10,079 bases of DNA from Pseudomonadota bacterium. GTDB taxonomy: Bacteria > Pseudomonadota > Alphaproteobacteria > JAKJEU01. The first letter of the stretch is position 1. The number at the start of each line of letters is the position of its first letter. Where the stretch lies: contig JAKJEU010000036.1 of NCBI GenBank assembly GCA_022705265.1, forward strand, positions 1-10,079, given 5' to 3'. This document shows, piece by piece, positions 1 to 6,508 of this stretch. Made by a program: the position numbers and the translations under genes. The notes beneath the pieces were generated by a model, which ran no database searches, was not told the DNA's origin, and worked only from the letters and a program-made list of their open reading frames with translations.

Positions 1-1
1 T

Positions 2-55
2 GCCTTTAAAAAGCTTATTTTCAAAGCGGTCTTGCACGGGTTAAAAATACTATGA
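2..55 (+). other. Possible 3' tail of an upstream gene
   Basis: Read in the second frame, the window opens with 17 sense codons (AFKKLIFKAVLHGLKIL) ending in TGA. The composition is plausible for a protein C-terminus, and the other two plus frames stop earlier. The piece is too short to identify, and such an open stretch can arise by chance, so this is only a suggestion that a plus-strand gene ends here. Confidence 0.2.
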
Positions 56-80
56 CTAATTCGTGCCAATTAATCACTGC

Positions 81-108
81 TTTACTTTTAATATTTTTTG
101 TGTATTAA
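81..108 (+). promoter_or_regulatory. Weak candidate promoter for the thyA-like gene
   Basis: TTTACT (81-86) and TATTAA (103-108) are separated by 16 bases, each matching 4 of 6 consensus positions. Transcription would begin near 115, just ahead of an AAGGAG Shine-Dalgarno sequence at 119-124. In such AT-rich DNA partial matches are common, and the thyA-like gene could instead be read from upstream. Confidence 0.3.
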
Positions 109-133
109 ATCAAGAAAAAAGGAGTAAATTTTC

Positions 134-1057
134 ATGAACGAACTTGATAATCAATACAAAAAAATTATAAAAGACATTCTTGACAACGGTTTGCCTAAGC
201 AAAACACTATATCCGTGACTGGAACTATGATTAAACACAATATGGCTGATGGCTTTCCGATTATTACTTCGAAATTTGTTCCAATTAAGACCGTTGCTAC
301 GGAATTAGAATTTTTCATCAAGGGTTTGAACAAAAAAAATTGGTTAAAAGAGCGAAAATGCAACATTTGGAATGGTTGGTGCAATCCCAAAAAAGTTCCG
401 ATTAAACTTCGTAAAAATTCTGATAAATTAAAAGAATTCCAAGCAAAAGAAAATGATTTAGGCGAAATTTATGGTTATCAATGGAATAATTTTGACAAAC
501 CTTTAAATAAACTTAAATACCATTTCCGCCGTTTATTTTTAAGGGATAAATTCATAAATCAAATTGATTATGTTTTATCCGAACTTAAAAACAATCCATC
601 ATCAAGAAGATTAATGGTTTCGGCATGGAATCCCAATCGTATTGAACATATGGCCTTACCTCCATGTACTTTTGCGTGGCAAGCAAGTGTTAGAGGGGAT
701 TTTATCGACCTTGTTTGGTATCAAAGAAGTTGCGATGTTTTTCTTGGGCTTCCTTTTGACATTGCTTCTCATGGGGTTTTGTTACAATTACTTGCTAATG
801 AAAGCGGTTATAAAGTTGGTACATTAACTGGATTTTTGGCGGATACTCACATTTACAACAACCACCTTGACCAAGCAAAACAACTAATTGAACTTCCAAG
901 TTATCCTTTGCCTACTTTGAAAATTGAAGAAGGCTTTGACAAAGTAAGGACTTTTGAGGCTTCCAAAATATCAGTTGAAAATTATCAACATGGTCCAAAA
1001 ATTTCTGCCGAAGTTTCGGTAAACCAACCTATTTTCAACATGAAAGACAAAAAGTGA
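134..1057 (+). CDS. thyA: Divergent thymidylate synthase-family enzyme, possibly dCMP-acting
   Basis: This is a folate-dependent pyrimidine-nucleotide C5 methylase/hydroxymethylase of the ThyA fold, expected in the cytoplasm. Visible hallmarks are the catalytic Cys178 in ALPPC, the phosphate-binding SSRR (Arg158-159), the YQRSCDVFLGLPF block (Arg198, Asp201) and DTHIYNNH (His239, Tyr241). The start follows AAGGAG at 119-124 with a 9-base spacer. Several features are non-canonical. The Asn that normally recognises dUMP (E. coli N177, in PFNIAS) is Asp209. The His after the catalytic Cys (E. coli H147) is Thr179. The DRTGTGT loop with Arg21 is replaced by PKQNTISVTGT, and no Arg occurs before about residue 73. 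There are insertions of roughly 20 residues (83-112) and 12 residues (120-140), and about 10 residues extend past the usual C-terminus. In T4 dCMP hydroxymethylase the Asn is Asp, so substrate may be dCMP rather than dUMP. Family assignment is secure; substrate is inferred. It overlaps folA by 4 bases. Confidence 0.9.
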   Translation: MNELDNQYKKIIKDILDNGLPKQNTISVTGTMIKHNMADGFPIITSKFVPIKTVATELEFFIKGLNKKNWLKERKCNIWNGWCNPKKVPIKLRKNSDKLKEFQAKENDLGEIYGYQWNNFDKPLNKLKYHFRRLFLRDKFINQIDYVLSELKNNPSSRRLMVSAWNPNRIEHMALPPCTFAWQASVRGDFIDLVWYQRSCDVFLGLPFDIASHGVLLQLLANESGYKVGTLTGFLADTHIYNNHLDQAKQLIELPSYPLPTLKIEEGFDKVRTFEASKISVENYQHGPKISAEVSVNQPIFNMKDKK

Positions 1058-1623
1058 TAAGAATTTTAATTGCTGCGATTGATAAGAACAGAGGTATGGG
1101 ACAATCAAAATCTCTTTCTGGACTTCCTTGGCATATCCCTAACGAAATGGCGTATTTTCGCAACATTACAAAAGGAAATGGAATTGAAGGCAAATACGCT
1201 CTTGTAATGGGAAGTGTTACTTATAAGAAAATATTGTCTCTTAAAAACGGTGGTGCCGAAGTCGACCTTGAAACTTCTGAACCTTTGAAAATGAAGGGCA
1301 GAGATGTTTTATTACTATCCTCAAAAAACTACGAAAATCACAAAACTTTTAAAACCCTCGAAGAAATAAGCGGATATGATGCTTTATTTATTTGCGGAGG
1401 ATTAAAGGTTTATGATTATGCCATCAAAAACGGTTTAGTTGATTATATTTTATTATCAAAAATAAAACAAAGCTTTGAATGCGACGCTTTTATGGGAGAG
1501 ATTGAACAAGGAATGGAATTAATTGACACTATTTCTTTTGATGAGTTTGATGTTTTGGCCTACAAGGCAAATAAAAAAGTTGAAAGCAATCTTTTTAATC
1601 AACTGCTTTCAACCTTAAAATAA
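1054..1623 (+). CDS. folA: Dihydrofolate reductase
   Basis: Reduces dihydrofolate to tetrahydrofolate with NADPH, regenerating the cofactor used by pyrimidine methylases. The N-terminus ILIAAIDKNRGMG (residues 4-16), LPWHIPNEMAYF (24-35), VMGSVTYKKI (51-60), Arg83 before DVLLLSS (the E. coli Arg57 equivalent) and ICGGLKVYDYAI (113-124) fit the family. The catalytic acid aligned with E. coli Asp27 is Glu31, as in vertebrate DHFRs. The NADPH-contacting Arg of the MGR-T motif is Ser54, so cofactor binding may differ. At 189 residues it is longer than E. coli FolA (159), with additions near 17-22, 41-47 and 63-80. The GTG start sits in the GTGA shared with the preceding stop. No strong Shine-Dalgarno sequence is visible, so translational coupling is likely. 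Pairing with a thyA-like gene is a classic arrangement. Confidence 0.93.
   Translation: MIRILIAAIDKNRGMGQSKSLSGLPWHIPNEMAYFRNITKGNGIEGKYALVMGSVTYKKILSLKNGGAEVDLETSEPLKMKGRDVLLLSSKNYENHKTFKTLEEISGYDALFICGGLKVYDYAIKNGLVDYILLSKIKQSFECDAFMGEIEQGMELIDTISFDEFDVLAYKANKKVESNLFNQLLSTLK
1569..1613 (-). terminator. Terminator of the ankyrin gene, inside folA
   Basis: GTTGAAAGCA (1579-1588) and TGCTTTCAAC (1604-1613) form a perfect 10-bp stem with a 15-base loop. Read on the minus strand, the hairpin is followed by TTTTTTATTT (1578-1569), the U-tract of an intrinsic terminator, 25 bases past the ankyrin gene's stop. The plus-strand side lacks a U-tract, so it should act only on minus-strand transcripts. 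It lies wholly within the last codons of folA. Confidence 0.7.
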
Positions 1624-1637
1624 ATTACAACAAAAAC

Positions 1638-2585
1638 TTATTTAGAAAGTGTTTTTATCATATTTGAATTGTTTAAATATGGGTTGTTTTTAGCATAGAA
1701 AACAGCCATTTTGCCCATTTTATCCACCGCCAATTTATCAGCCCCAGCTTTTAACAAAAAATCCATTATGTAAGGCATTCTTGTGCCAATAGCCGCAACA
1801 GATAATGCCGCCATTCCATTTTTATTCTTGTAATTAATATCAGCCCCGATATCAAGCACCGCTTTAACAATATTCATATCTTGGTTTGCCGCGATTGCTT
1901 CGAAAAGCGGAGTATTACCATTATTGTCTTCAAAATTTACATTTGATTTTGCCAAAACATAAATAACTTCTGGCAAATTGTTTGATGCCGCAGCATGAGA
2001 CAAAGCATTCTTTCCAAGCTTATCCAGCTGATTAACATTGTCAAATTTTTCGATTAACATTCTTATGATTTTCAAGGAATTATCTTTATTATCTTCTTTT
2101 GGAAAATTTGATTTAATTAATTCGCCAGTAAAAACATCTTTGATATTTCTTTTTACATAATTTGTAATATTGCTTCCATTTCCAGCCACCGCATACATCA
2201 ACGGAGTAACACCATTATAATCGACATCATTAACCTCGGCTCCATTGTTAATTAAAGTTTTGATTACTTCTGGGTTATTGTTGAAACTTACCGCATGCAT
2301 CAAAGCCGTTTTTCCAGATTTATCGCGTTCGCCAACATTTGCACCAAGTCTTATAAGTTTTTGGATAACCTCGGCATCATAATTAAAGCTTACCGCCCTC
2401 ATCAAAAGAGACAAACCAAATCTTGGCTCTTTTTCATTGATATTATAACCATTTTGTAAAAGACTTGATAATTCATCATATTTTACATTTCCAATTTCTT
2501 GGTACAATTTACTTGGCTTATATTCGTTCGCATAAGCGTCAAAAGAAAATAAAACCAAAAACAATAAAATCAATCGCTTTAACAT
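1638..2585 (-). CDS. Exported ankyrin-repeat protein
   Basis: A 315-residue protein with a Sec signal peptide (MLKR, then a hydrophobic stretch 5-16) and a likely signal-peptidase I site after AYA at residue 19. No lipobox is seen. The rest is a run of about eight ankyrin units of 33-35 residues, with the recurring pattern D..GKTALMHAV.....PEVI..LI..GA.VN. The clearest units are 56-88, 89-122, 187-220, 221-254 and 255-289. One unit carries an extra segment of about 27 residues (141-167). Ankyrin repeats bind proteins, and the partner cannot be read from sequence; the signal peptide implies a periplasmic or exported site. The start follows AAGGA (2597-2601, minus strand) with an 11-base spacer, and the gene has its own promoter and terminator. 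It faces folA tail to tail across 14 bases. A host-directed role is possible, but bacterial periplasmic ankyrin proteins also have housekeeping roles. Confidence 0.88.
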   Translation of the reverse strand: MLKRLILLFLVLFSFDAYANEYKPSKLYQEIGNVKYDELSSLLQNGYNINEKEPRFGLSLLMRAVSFNYDAEVIQKLIRLGANVGERDKSGKTALMHAVSFNNNPEVIKTLINNGAEVNDVDYNGVTPLMYAVAGNGSNITNYVKRNIKDVFTGELIKSNFPKEDNKDNSLKIIRMLIEKFDNVNQLDKLGKNALSHAAASNNLPEVIYVLAKSNVNFEDNNGNTPLFEAIAANQDMNIVKAVLDIGADINYKNKNGMAALSVAAIGTRMPYIMDFLLKAGADKLAVDKMGKMAVFYAKNNPYLNNSNMIKTLSK

Positions 2586-2623
2586 GTTTTTACCATTCCT
2601 TAAAAATTTTAATAACTTTAAAG

Positions 2624-2652
2624 ATGATACATTATTTATTGATTTAAAACAA
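2624..2652 (-). promoter_or_regulatory. Sigma70-type promoter of the ankyrin gene
   Basis: On the minus strand TTGTTT (2652-2647) and TATCAT (2629-2624) are separated by exactly 17 bases, and the -10 box matches 5 of 6 consensus positions. Transcription would start near 2617, giving a leader of about 32 bases that contains the AAGGA ribosome site. The -35 box begins 7 bases after the stop codon of the preceding 633-residue gene, so the ankyrin gene could be transcribed both alone and by readthrough. Confidence 0.5.
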
Positions 2653-2659
2653 AGGTTAA

Positions 2660-4561
2660 TTATTTAGAAAAATTGTCTTGTTTTTTATTTAAAACCATCA
2701 AAGAAAAATTTTTCTTGCTCCAATTTTCTTTAAATTCTTTAATTTTATCTTTATCAATTCCTTTTATTTGCTCGTCTTTTATCGTCTCGGGAATATATTT
2801 TAAATTAGGACAATTATCAATTCGAATATAAGAATTACTTTCAACTTTATCAGGAAGCGAGGTCAAGTTTTCAAGATTTTCAAGATAAACGCTTCCACCA
2901 ACTTTTAAAGATTTAGGCAAAGTTTTCAAAGATTTACAATCAGAAATATACATACTCCCTCCAACCTTCATCTTATTAGAAGATAAATTTTGAATTTTTG
3001 AATTTCCAGAAATTTCAAAATCCTCTGCCACTTCCAAATTTTTTGGAAAAATTATATCAACATTTATCTTATCTTTTTTTGATATTTGAAAACTTTGAAC
3101 TGCCTCAAAGGTATCATTATTATCTTTTATAATATCAACATTCACACCCAAGGCTTTATTAAAATCTTTGAATAACATTTGCTTGTCTTCATCAAAACTT
3201 TTTATCACAGGAGTTTCAGTCGCAAACATAGCAATATAAGTAGTGTTTTGAAGTTCAAACAAACCTTCCGCATCTTTATCATTCAACATTTGTTTATTGA
3301 TTTGTTTCATCGTGTCGTCAACTTCCAAACCTCTTTTACCAATTGGAAGAGAAAAATCATAAATCTTTTTGCCATCAAACGGATTTTTATATTGAGAACC
3401 AATCGCACGAAAAACCACTTTATTCATATTATTTTTATGAAATCCACGATAAACCACCGAACCTTTTGCTATGTCATCTTCCAACACATAATGATTATTA
3501 ACCCCTGTTGACCTTAACCCAAGCGGATGAAAACAAGTCCATTCCGGAGCATTATACGCAGAAGAAGTTGCAATATCGTATGGGTCTTTTGAAACCATAA
3601 CAATATTTACAGGAGTATCATTTTCATGAGAAAAACCACTCATTCCCGAAGAATATTCAAGTTTTTTATTAATATCTTTATAATAAGATTTTAAATCGTC
3701 GCAAGTTTTTTTAAATGTCATCATCACATTAGGCACAAGATTATCATTAAATTTTTTACCCATATGATAAAACAAAAGCTCGCTTTTATCATACGCACGG
3801 CATAATTCTTCGTTTTTAAAAACTTCGCCTGCTTTTGCTTGCTCTTTTCTTGTTCTTATCAAAGCTTTGAAATTATTATAATTACCCTTTTTTAAAACCG
3901 AAAATAATTGGTCATCTTTATAATCCAATTTATTAATATTAAGACTTTCGATAAATTTTAAATTTTGTGAAAAAGCATGAATTGGTTTTATCTCAGCCCC
4001 ATTAAAAGAAATCCTTGGATTTCCCTTTACTTCCTTTAACGAAAACTCTTTACCATAAGGTGTGGTAAATTCATTCAAATCATTGCAAAAAGAGGTTATA
4101 TAATCATTAATTGGATAAATATCTTGGACTTCCAAAAAAACTTTGTCTTTGTCTTTTAAAATCTCTGGATATTCTGGATTAAAAGCTTGCTTTTTATTTA
4201 AACCGTTGTTAATCGTTTTATCAAGTAACTCCTTATATCTGTGTGCTTTTATTGGTAATTCTTGTTCATATTTTTGAACAGCTTCGACATGATTATCAGA
4301 CTTTAAAACCGATAAAATATCACCTTTAACGCTGTCGATATCAAACCCATCATAAGAATTTTTATTATCCTCAATATCCATGCCGTAAATAGCACAAGTT
4401 TCAAATATTTTTCCAACTGAATTTAAAACTTTGTCATACGAAGAAAGGTCTTTTGAAACCCCATTTTGGACCAAAAACTCTTCGCCTTGTTTTTTATAAT
4501 TTAAAAAAGTCAAATCATAAAGTTTTTTTACTTCTTCATCGGATAAAATTCTAAATTTCAT
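2660..4561 (-). CDS. Uncharacterised protein with Cys/His core and leucine-rich repeats (paralog 2)
   Basis: I do not recognise a named family for this 633-residue protein; it is a clear paralog of its upstream neighbour. Both begin MKFR.LS..EV, have no signal peptide or membrane span, and share the stretches ELPIKAH (101-107), VKGNPRI (178-184), RTRKEQAK (236-243) and a core near 318-346. In that core PYDIATSSAYNAPEWTC and the following FHP place Cys343 and His345 at the same residue numbers as in the paralog; His357 is also shared. From memory, this region (PYDIA...S...W.TC...G...HYV...I..G) resembles uncharacterised phage-type proteins with a W-T-S-C motif; I cannot verify this. Residues 505-590 hold four 21-22-residue repeats of the type LP..LKVGG...I..C..L.., similar to bacterial leucine-rich repeats. 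A lysine-rich tail follows. Its AAAGG ribosome site (4571-4575) overlaps the preceding gene's stop 12 bases upstream, so the two genes are one operon. A binding or effector-like role is possible. Confidence 0.85.
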   Translation of the reverse strand: MKFRILSDEEVKKLYDLTFLNYKKQGEEFLVQNGVSKDLSSYDKVLNSVGKIFETCAIYGMDIEDNKNSYDGFDIDSVKGDILSVLKSDNHVEAVQKYEQELPIKAHRYKELLDKTINNGLNKKQAFNPEYPEILKDKDKVFLEVQDIYPINDYITSFCNDLNEFTTPYGKEFSLKEVKGNPRISFNGAEIKPIHAFSQNLKFIESLNINKLDYKDDQLFSVLKKGNYNNFKALIRTRKEQAKAGEVFKNEELCRAYDKSELLFYHMGKKFNDNLVPNVMMTFKKTCDDLKSYYKDINKKLEYSSGMSGFSHENDTPVNIVMVSKDPYDIATSSAYNAPEWTCFHPLGLRSTGVNNHYVLEDDIAKGSVVYRGFHKNNMNKVVFRAIGSQYKNPFDGKKIYDFSLPIGKRGLEVDDTMKQINKQMLNDKDAEGLFELQNTTYIAMFATETPVIKSFDEDKQMLFKDFNKALGVNVDIIKDNNDTFEAVQSFQISKKDKINVDIIFPKNLEVAEDFEISGNSKIQNLSSNKMKVGGSMYISDCKSLKTLPKSLKVGGSVYLENLENLTSLPDKVESNSYIRIDNCPNLKYIPETIKDEQIKGIDKDKIKEFKENWSKKNFSLMVLNKKQDNFSK

Positions 4562-4573
4562 TTTTTAATGCCT

Positions 4574-6424
4574 TTATTTTGAATTATTTCCAAACTTAGC
4601 TCTTTTTGCCATTTGAAAATTTTGATTATTTTTATAATTTTCTTTTAAAACCATAACCTCTTCAAAAGACAAGCCCTTAATTTTGTTTTCAGGAATATTG
4701 GTTGGGATATATTTTAAATTTTCACAATTATCAATTTTAATATTACCTTCCACATTAAGATTTTCTGGCAATGAAGTAATATTTTTACAATTTGAAATTT
4801 CAAAATCACCCCCAACCTTTAAATTATTTGGAAGAGCCTTTGTTTTTGAATTATCTTTTAAACAAAAATCTCGTTCAACCTCCAAAGATTTTGGAAATTT
4901 GATTTTTACATCAATTTCATCTTGCCTGTCATCTTTTTTAAGCTTAAAACTTTTAACTTTTGATACTTGGTTTTCATCAACAACTTCATTACCCAAGATT
5001 TTTGACAACTCTTTAAAATCAAATTCTTTATTTTCATCAAGCTTTGTAATAGTTGGAACTTTCAAAGGAATTCCCGCAGCAGCCTCGGCCAAACCTTGAT
5101 GTTCGAATAAATCAGCAACATTTTCGCGTTTAAAAACACCGCTAACTTCTTTATCATTTAAAAGATTTTTTGTAATTTCCTCGAAACATTTTCTTCCATC
5201 TAAATCACATCTTCCTGCTGGGTTGTTTACATCATAAATAACCTCGCCTTTGTCATTTTTATAAGAAGCAACCACCGAACGAAATACAGGATTAAGTTTT
5301 TCATCAAGTGCAGCCATATAAAGCCCACCTTTTTCAATGATAGTTTTTACAACATGATGCTTATTTTCGCCAACTTCCTTACCAACAGGGTGAAAACAAG
5401 TCCTTGCCGGAGCATTATAAGCAGAAGCCGTAGCAATATCATACGCATCTTTTGAAACCATGATAATATTTACAGACTTATCCGCATTTTCGCTTTCAGA
5501 CTTTTTCATACCCGAAGCAAAGCCAAGCTTTGACATTATGTCTTCATAAAAACTATCCAATCTTACTCTTGCCATCATGAAATTTGAAACTTCATCATCA
5601 AACATAGAGCTTTTAAGTTTGTTTGCAAAGCTGTAAAACAACAATTCATTTTTATCAAAGGCACGGCAAATTTTTTCGTTTTTAAATTCTTTGCCCTCTT
5701 TTGCTTGTTCTTTTCTGGTTCTTAAAATCGCTTTTAAATCAGAAAAATTACCTTTTTTCAACACCGCAAAAAGTTGTTTATCGCTACCATCAACTTCGAT
5801 ATTTTTAAATTCTTCTAAAACCTTTTGAGATTGCATAAAATTATGATGAGGTCTTATCTCTTGGTTATTAAAAGTAATTCTTGGGTTGCCTTTTACATCT
5901 TTGACCTCAAAACTTTTGTTATAAGGCTTTAAAAACTCGCTCAATTCCTCGCAATATGAAGAGATATATTCTTTTACTGGATACATATCCTCAACTTCGA
6001 TATAAACCCTGTCCTTATCTTTTAAAATATCAGGGAATTTTGGATTAAAATCTTTTCTTAAATCCAAACCTTCCTTCATAGTATTATCGACAATTTCCTT
6101 ATATTTATGAGCTTTTATTGGTAATTCTTGCTCAAATTTCTTTAAATTTTCGGCATAATTATCAGAATTTAAAATTTCCCTTACCTCTGATAAAGTTTTT
6201 ATTTGACCTTCTTCGCTTATTTGGTATTTATCAAGCTTATCAAGCCCATATTTTGAACAAGTTTCAAATACAGAAGTACATGAAGACAAAACTTCCTCAT
6301 AATCCTTATTATCTTTTTTAAAACCAACCTCGTCTAAAAATTTTTTTGCATCATTTTTATGCTCGTTTAATGCTGATTTTTTAAGGTTTTCAACTTCTTT
6401 TTCCGATAAAACTCTAAACTTCAT
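4574..6424 (-). CDS. Uncharacterised protein with Cys/His core and leucine-rich repeats (paralog 1)
   Basis: First gene of the tandem pair, 616 residues and of unknown function. Its domain order matches paralog 2: an alpha-helical, charged N-terminal half (MKFRVLSEKEV; ELPIKAH at 100-106; LRTRKEQAK at 234-242), a core at 318-346 (MVSKDAYDIATASAYNAPA then RTCFHP) and C-terminal repeats. Ser324, Asp329, Ser334, Tyr336, Thr342, Cys343, His345 and His357 are shared at identical numbers. The Trp341 of the other copy is Arg341 here, so the copies may differ in activity. Residues 510-574 contain three 21-residue leucine-rich units starting at FPKSL, LPNNL and LPENL, one fewer than the paralog. An extra Ala-rich segment lies near 440-455 (LFEHQGLAEAAAG). 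There is no signal peptide or membrane segment. Its AAGGA ribosome site (6439-6435) lies in one arm of a strong hairpin, suggesting controlled translation. Confidence 0.85.
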   Translation of the reverse strand: MKFRVLSEKEVENLKKSALNEHKNDAKKFLDEVGFKKDNKDYEEVLSSCTSVFETCSKYGLDKLDKYQISEEGQIKTLSEVREILNSDNYAENLKKFEQELPIKAHKYKEIVDNTMKEGLDLRKDFNPKFPDILKDKDRVYIEVEDMYPVKEYISSYCEELSEFLKPYNKSFEVKDVKGNPRITFNNQEIRPHHNFMQSQKVLEEFKNIEVDGSDKQLFAVLKKGNFSDLKAILRTRKEQAKEGKEFKNEKICRAFDKNELLFYSFANKLKSSMFDDEVSNFMMARVRLDSFYEDIMSKLGFASGMKKSESENADKSVNIIMVSKDAYDIATASAYNAPARTCFHPVGKEVGENKHHVVKTIIEKGGLYMAALDEKLNPVFRSVVASYKNDKGEVIYDVNNPAGRCDLDGRKCFEEITKNLLNDKEVSGVFKRENVADLFEHQGLAEAAAGIPLKVPTITKLDENKEFDFKELSKILGNEVVDENQVSKVKSFKLKKDDRQDEIDVKIKFPKSLEVERDFCLKDNSKTKALPNNLKVGGDFEISNCKNITSLPENLNVEGNIKIDNCENLKYIPTNIPENKIKGLSFEEVMVLKENYKNNQNFQMAKRAKFGNNSK

Positions 6425-6464
6425 AATAAAAGAATCCTTGCTAATTTAACTTTACAAGGATTCT
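6425..6464 (-). terminator. Hairpin ending hisC and masking the next gene's ribosome site
   Basis: AGAATCCTTG (6431-6440) and CAAGGATTCT (6455-6464) form a perfect 10-bp stem with a 14-base loop. On the minus strand it follows hisC (stop at 6500) and runs into TTTATT before the ATG at 6424, a modest U-tract fitting an intrinsic terminator. The 3' arm carries AAGGA, placed 10 bases before that ATG, so the folded RNA would hide the ribosome site. Termination strength is uncertain; the stem itself is seen directly. Confidence 0.55.
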
Positions 6465-6468
6465 AACA
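6460..6468 (-). promoter_or_regulatory. Candidate extended -10 promoter for the paralog operon
   Basis: On the minus strand TGTTAGAAT (6468-6460) fits the extended -10 pattern TGnTATAAT with one mismatch. No good -35 lies at 17 bases, which extended -10 promoters tolerate; a TTGACT at 6493-6488 is 22 bases away and too far. Transcription from here would start near 6453, inside the loop of the hairpin, and so leave out the arm that masks the ribosome site. Confidence 0.35.
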
Positions 6469-6474
6469 TTTTTA

Positions 6475-6508
6475 AGACAAAAATTCCAGTCAATTTTGTC
6501 TATTTTTT
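6475..6508 (+). other. Imperfect dyad with T-tract at the hisC end
   Basis: AGACAAAAATT (6475-6485) and AATTTTGTCT (6492-6501) pair with one bulged A around a 6-base loop, followed on the plus strand by ATTTTTT. It looks like a plus-strand terminator, but no plus-strand gene precedes it. It might stop antisense transcription entering hisC, or be a chance product of AT-rich DNA. On the minus strand it starts at the hisC stop codon and lacks a U-tract. Confidence 0.25.

Noticed and set aside
32..53. TTGCAC and TACTAT as a promoter for the thyA-like gene
   Set aside because: The boxes are only 10 bases apart, too close for a sigma70-type promoter.
642..827. 61-codon hydrophobic open frame inside the thyA-like gene
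   Set aside because: It is a frame shadow over the most conserved ThyA motifs; its hydrophobicity follows from reading those codons out of frame.
3179..3511. 110-codon plus-strand open frame opposite the 633-residue gene
   Set aside because: It is antisense to a gene conserved with its paralog and has no ribosome site or domain pattern.
2792..4897. Leucine-rich repeats as evidence of an IpaH/NEL-type ubiquitin-ligase effector
   Set aside because: The repeats sit at the C-terminus with only a short tail after them, so no catalytic domain follows as in IpaH, and the N-terminal core does not look like a NEL domain.
4683..5099. 138-codon plus-strand open frame opposite the 616-residue gene
   Set aside because: It lies entirely antisense to a well-supported gene, has low-complexity Ser/Phe/Leu composition, and shows no recognisable motif.
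6460..6493. TTGACT (6493-6488) paired with TAGAAT (6465-6460) as a standard promoter
   Set aside because: The spacer is 22 bases, too long; only the extended -10 reading is kept, at low confidence.
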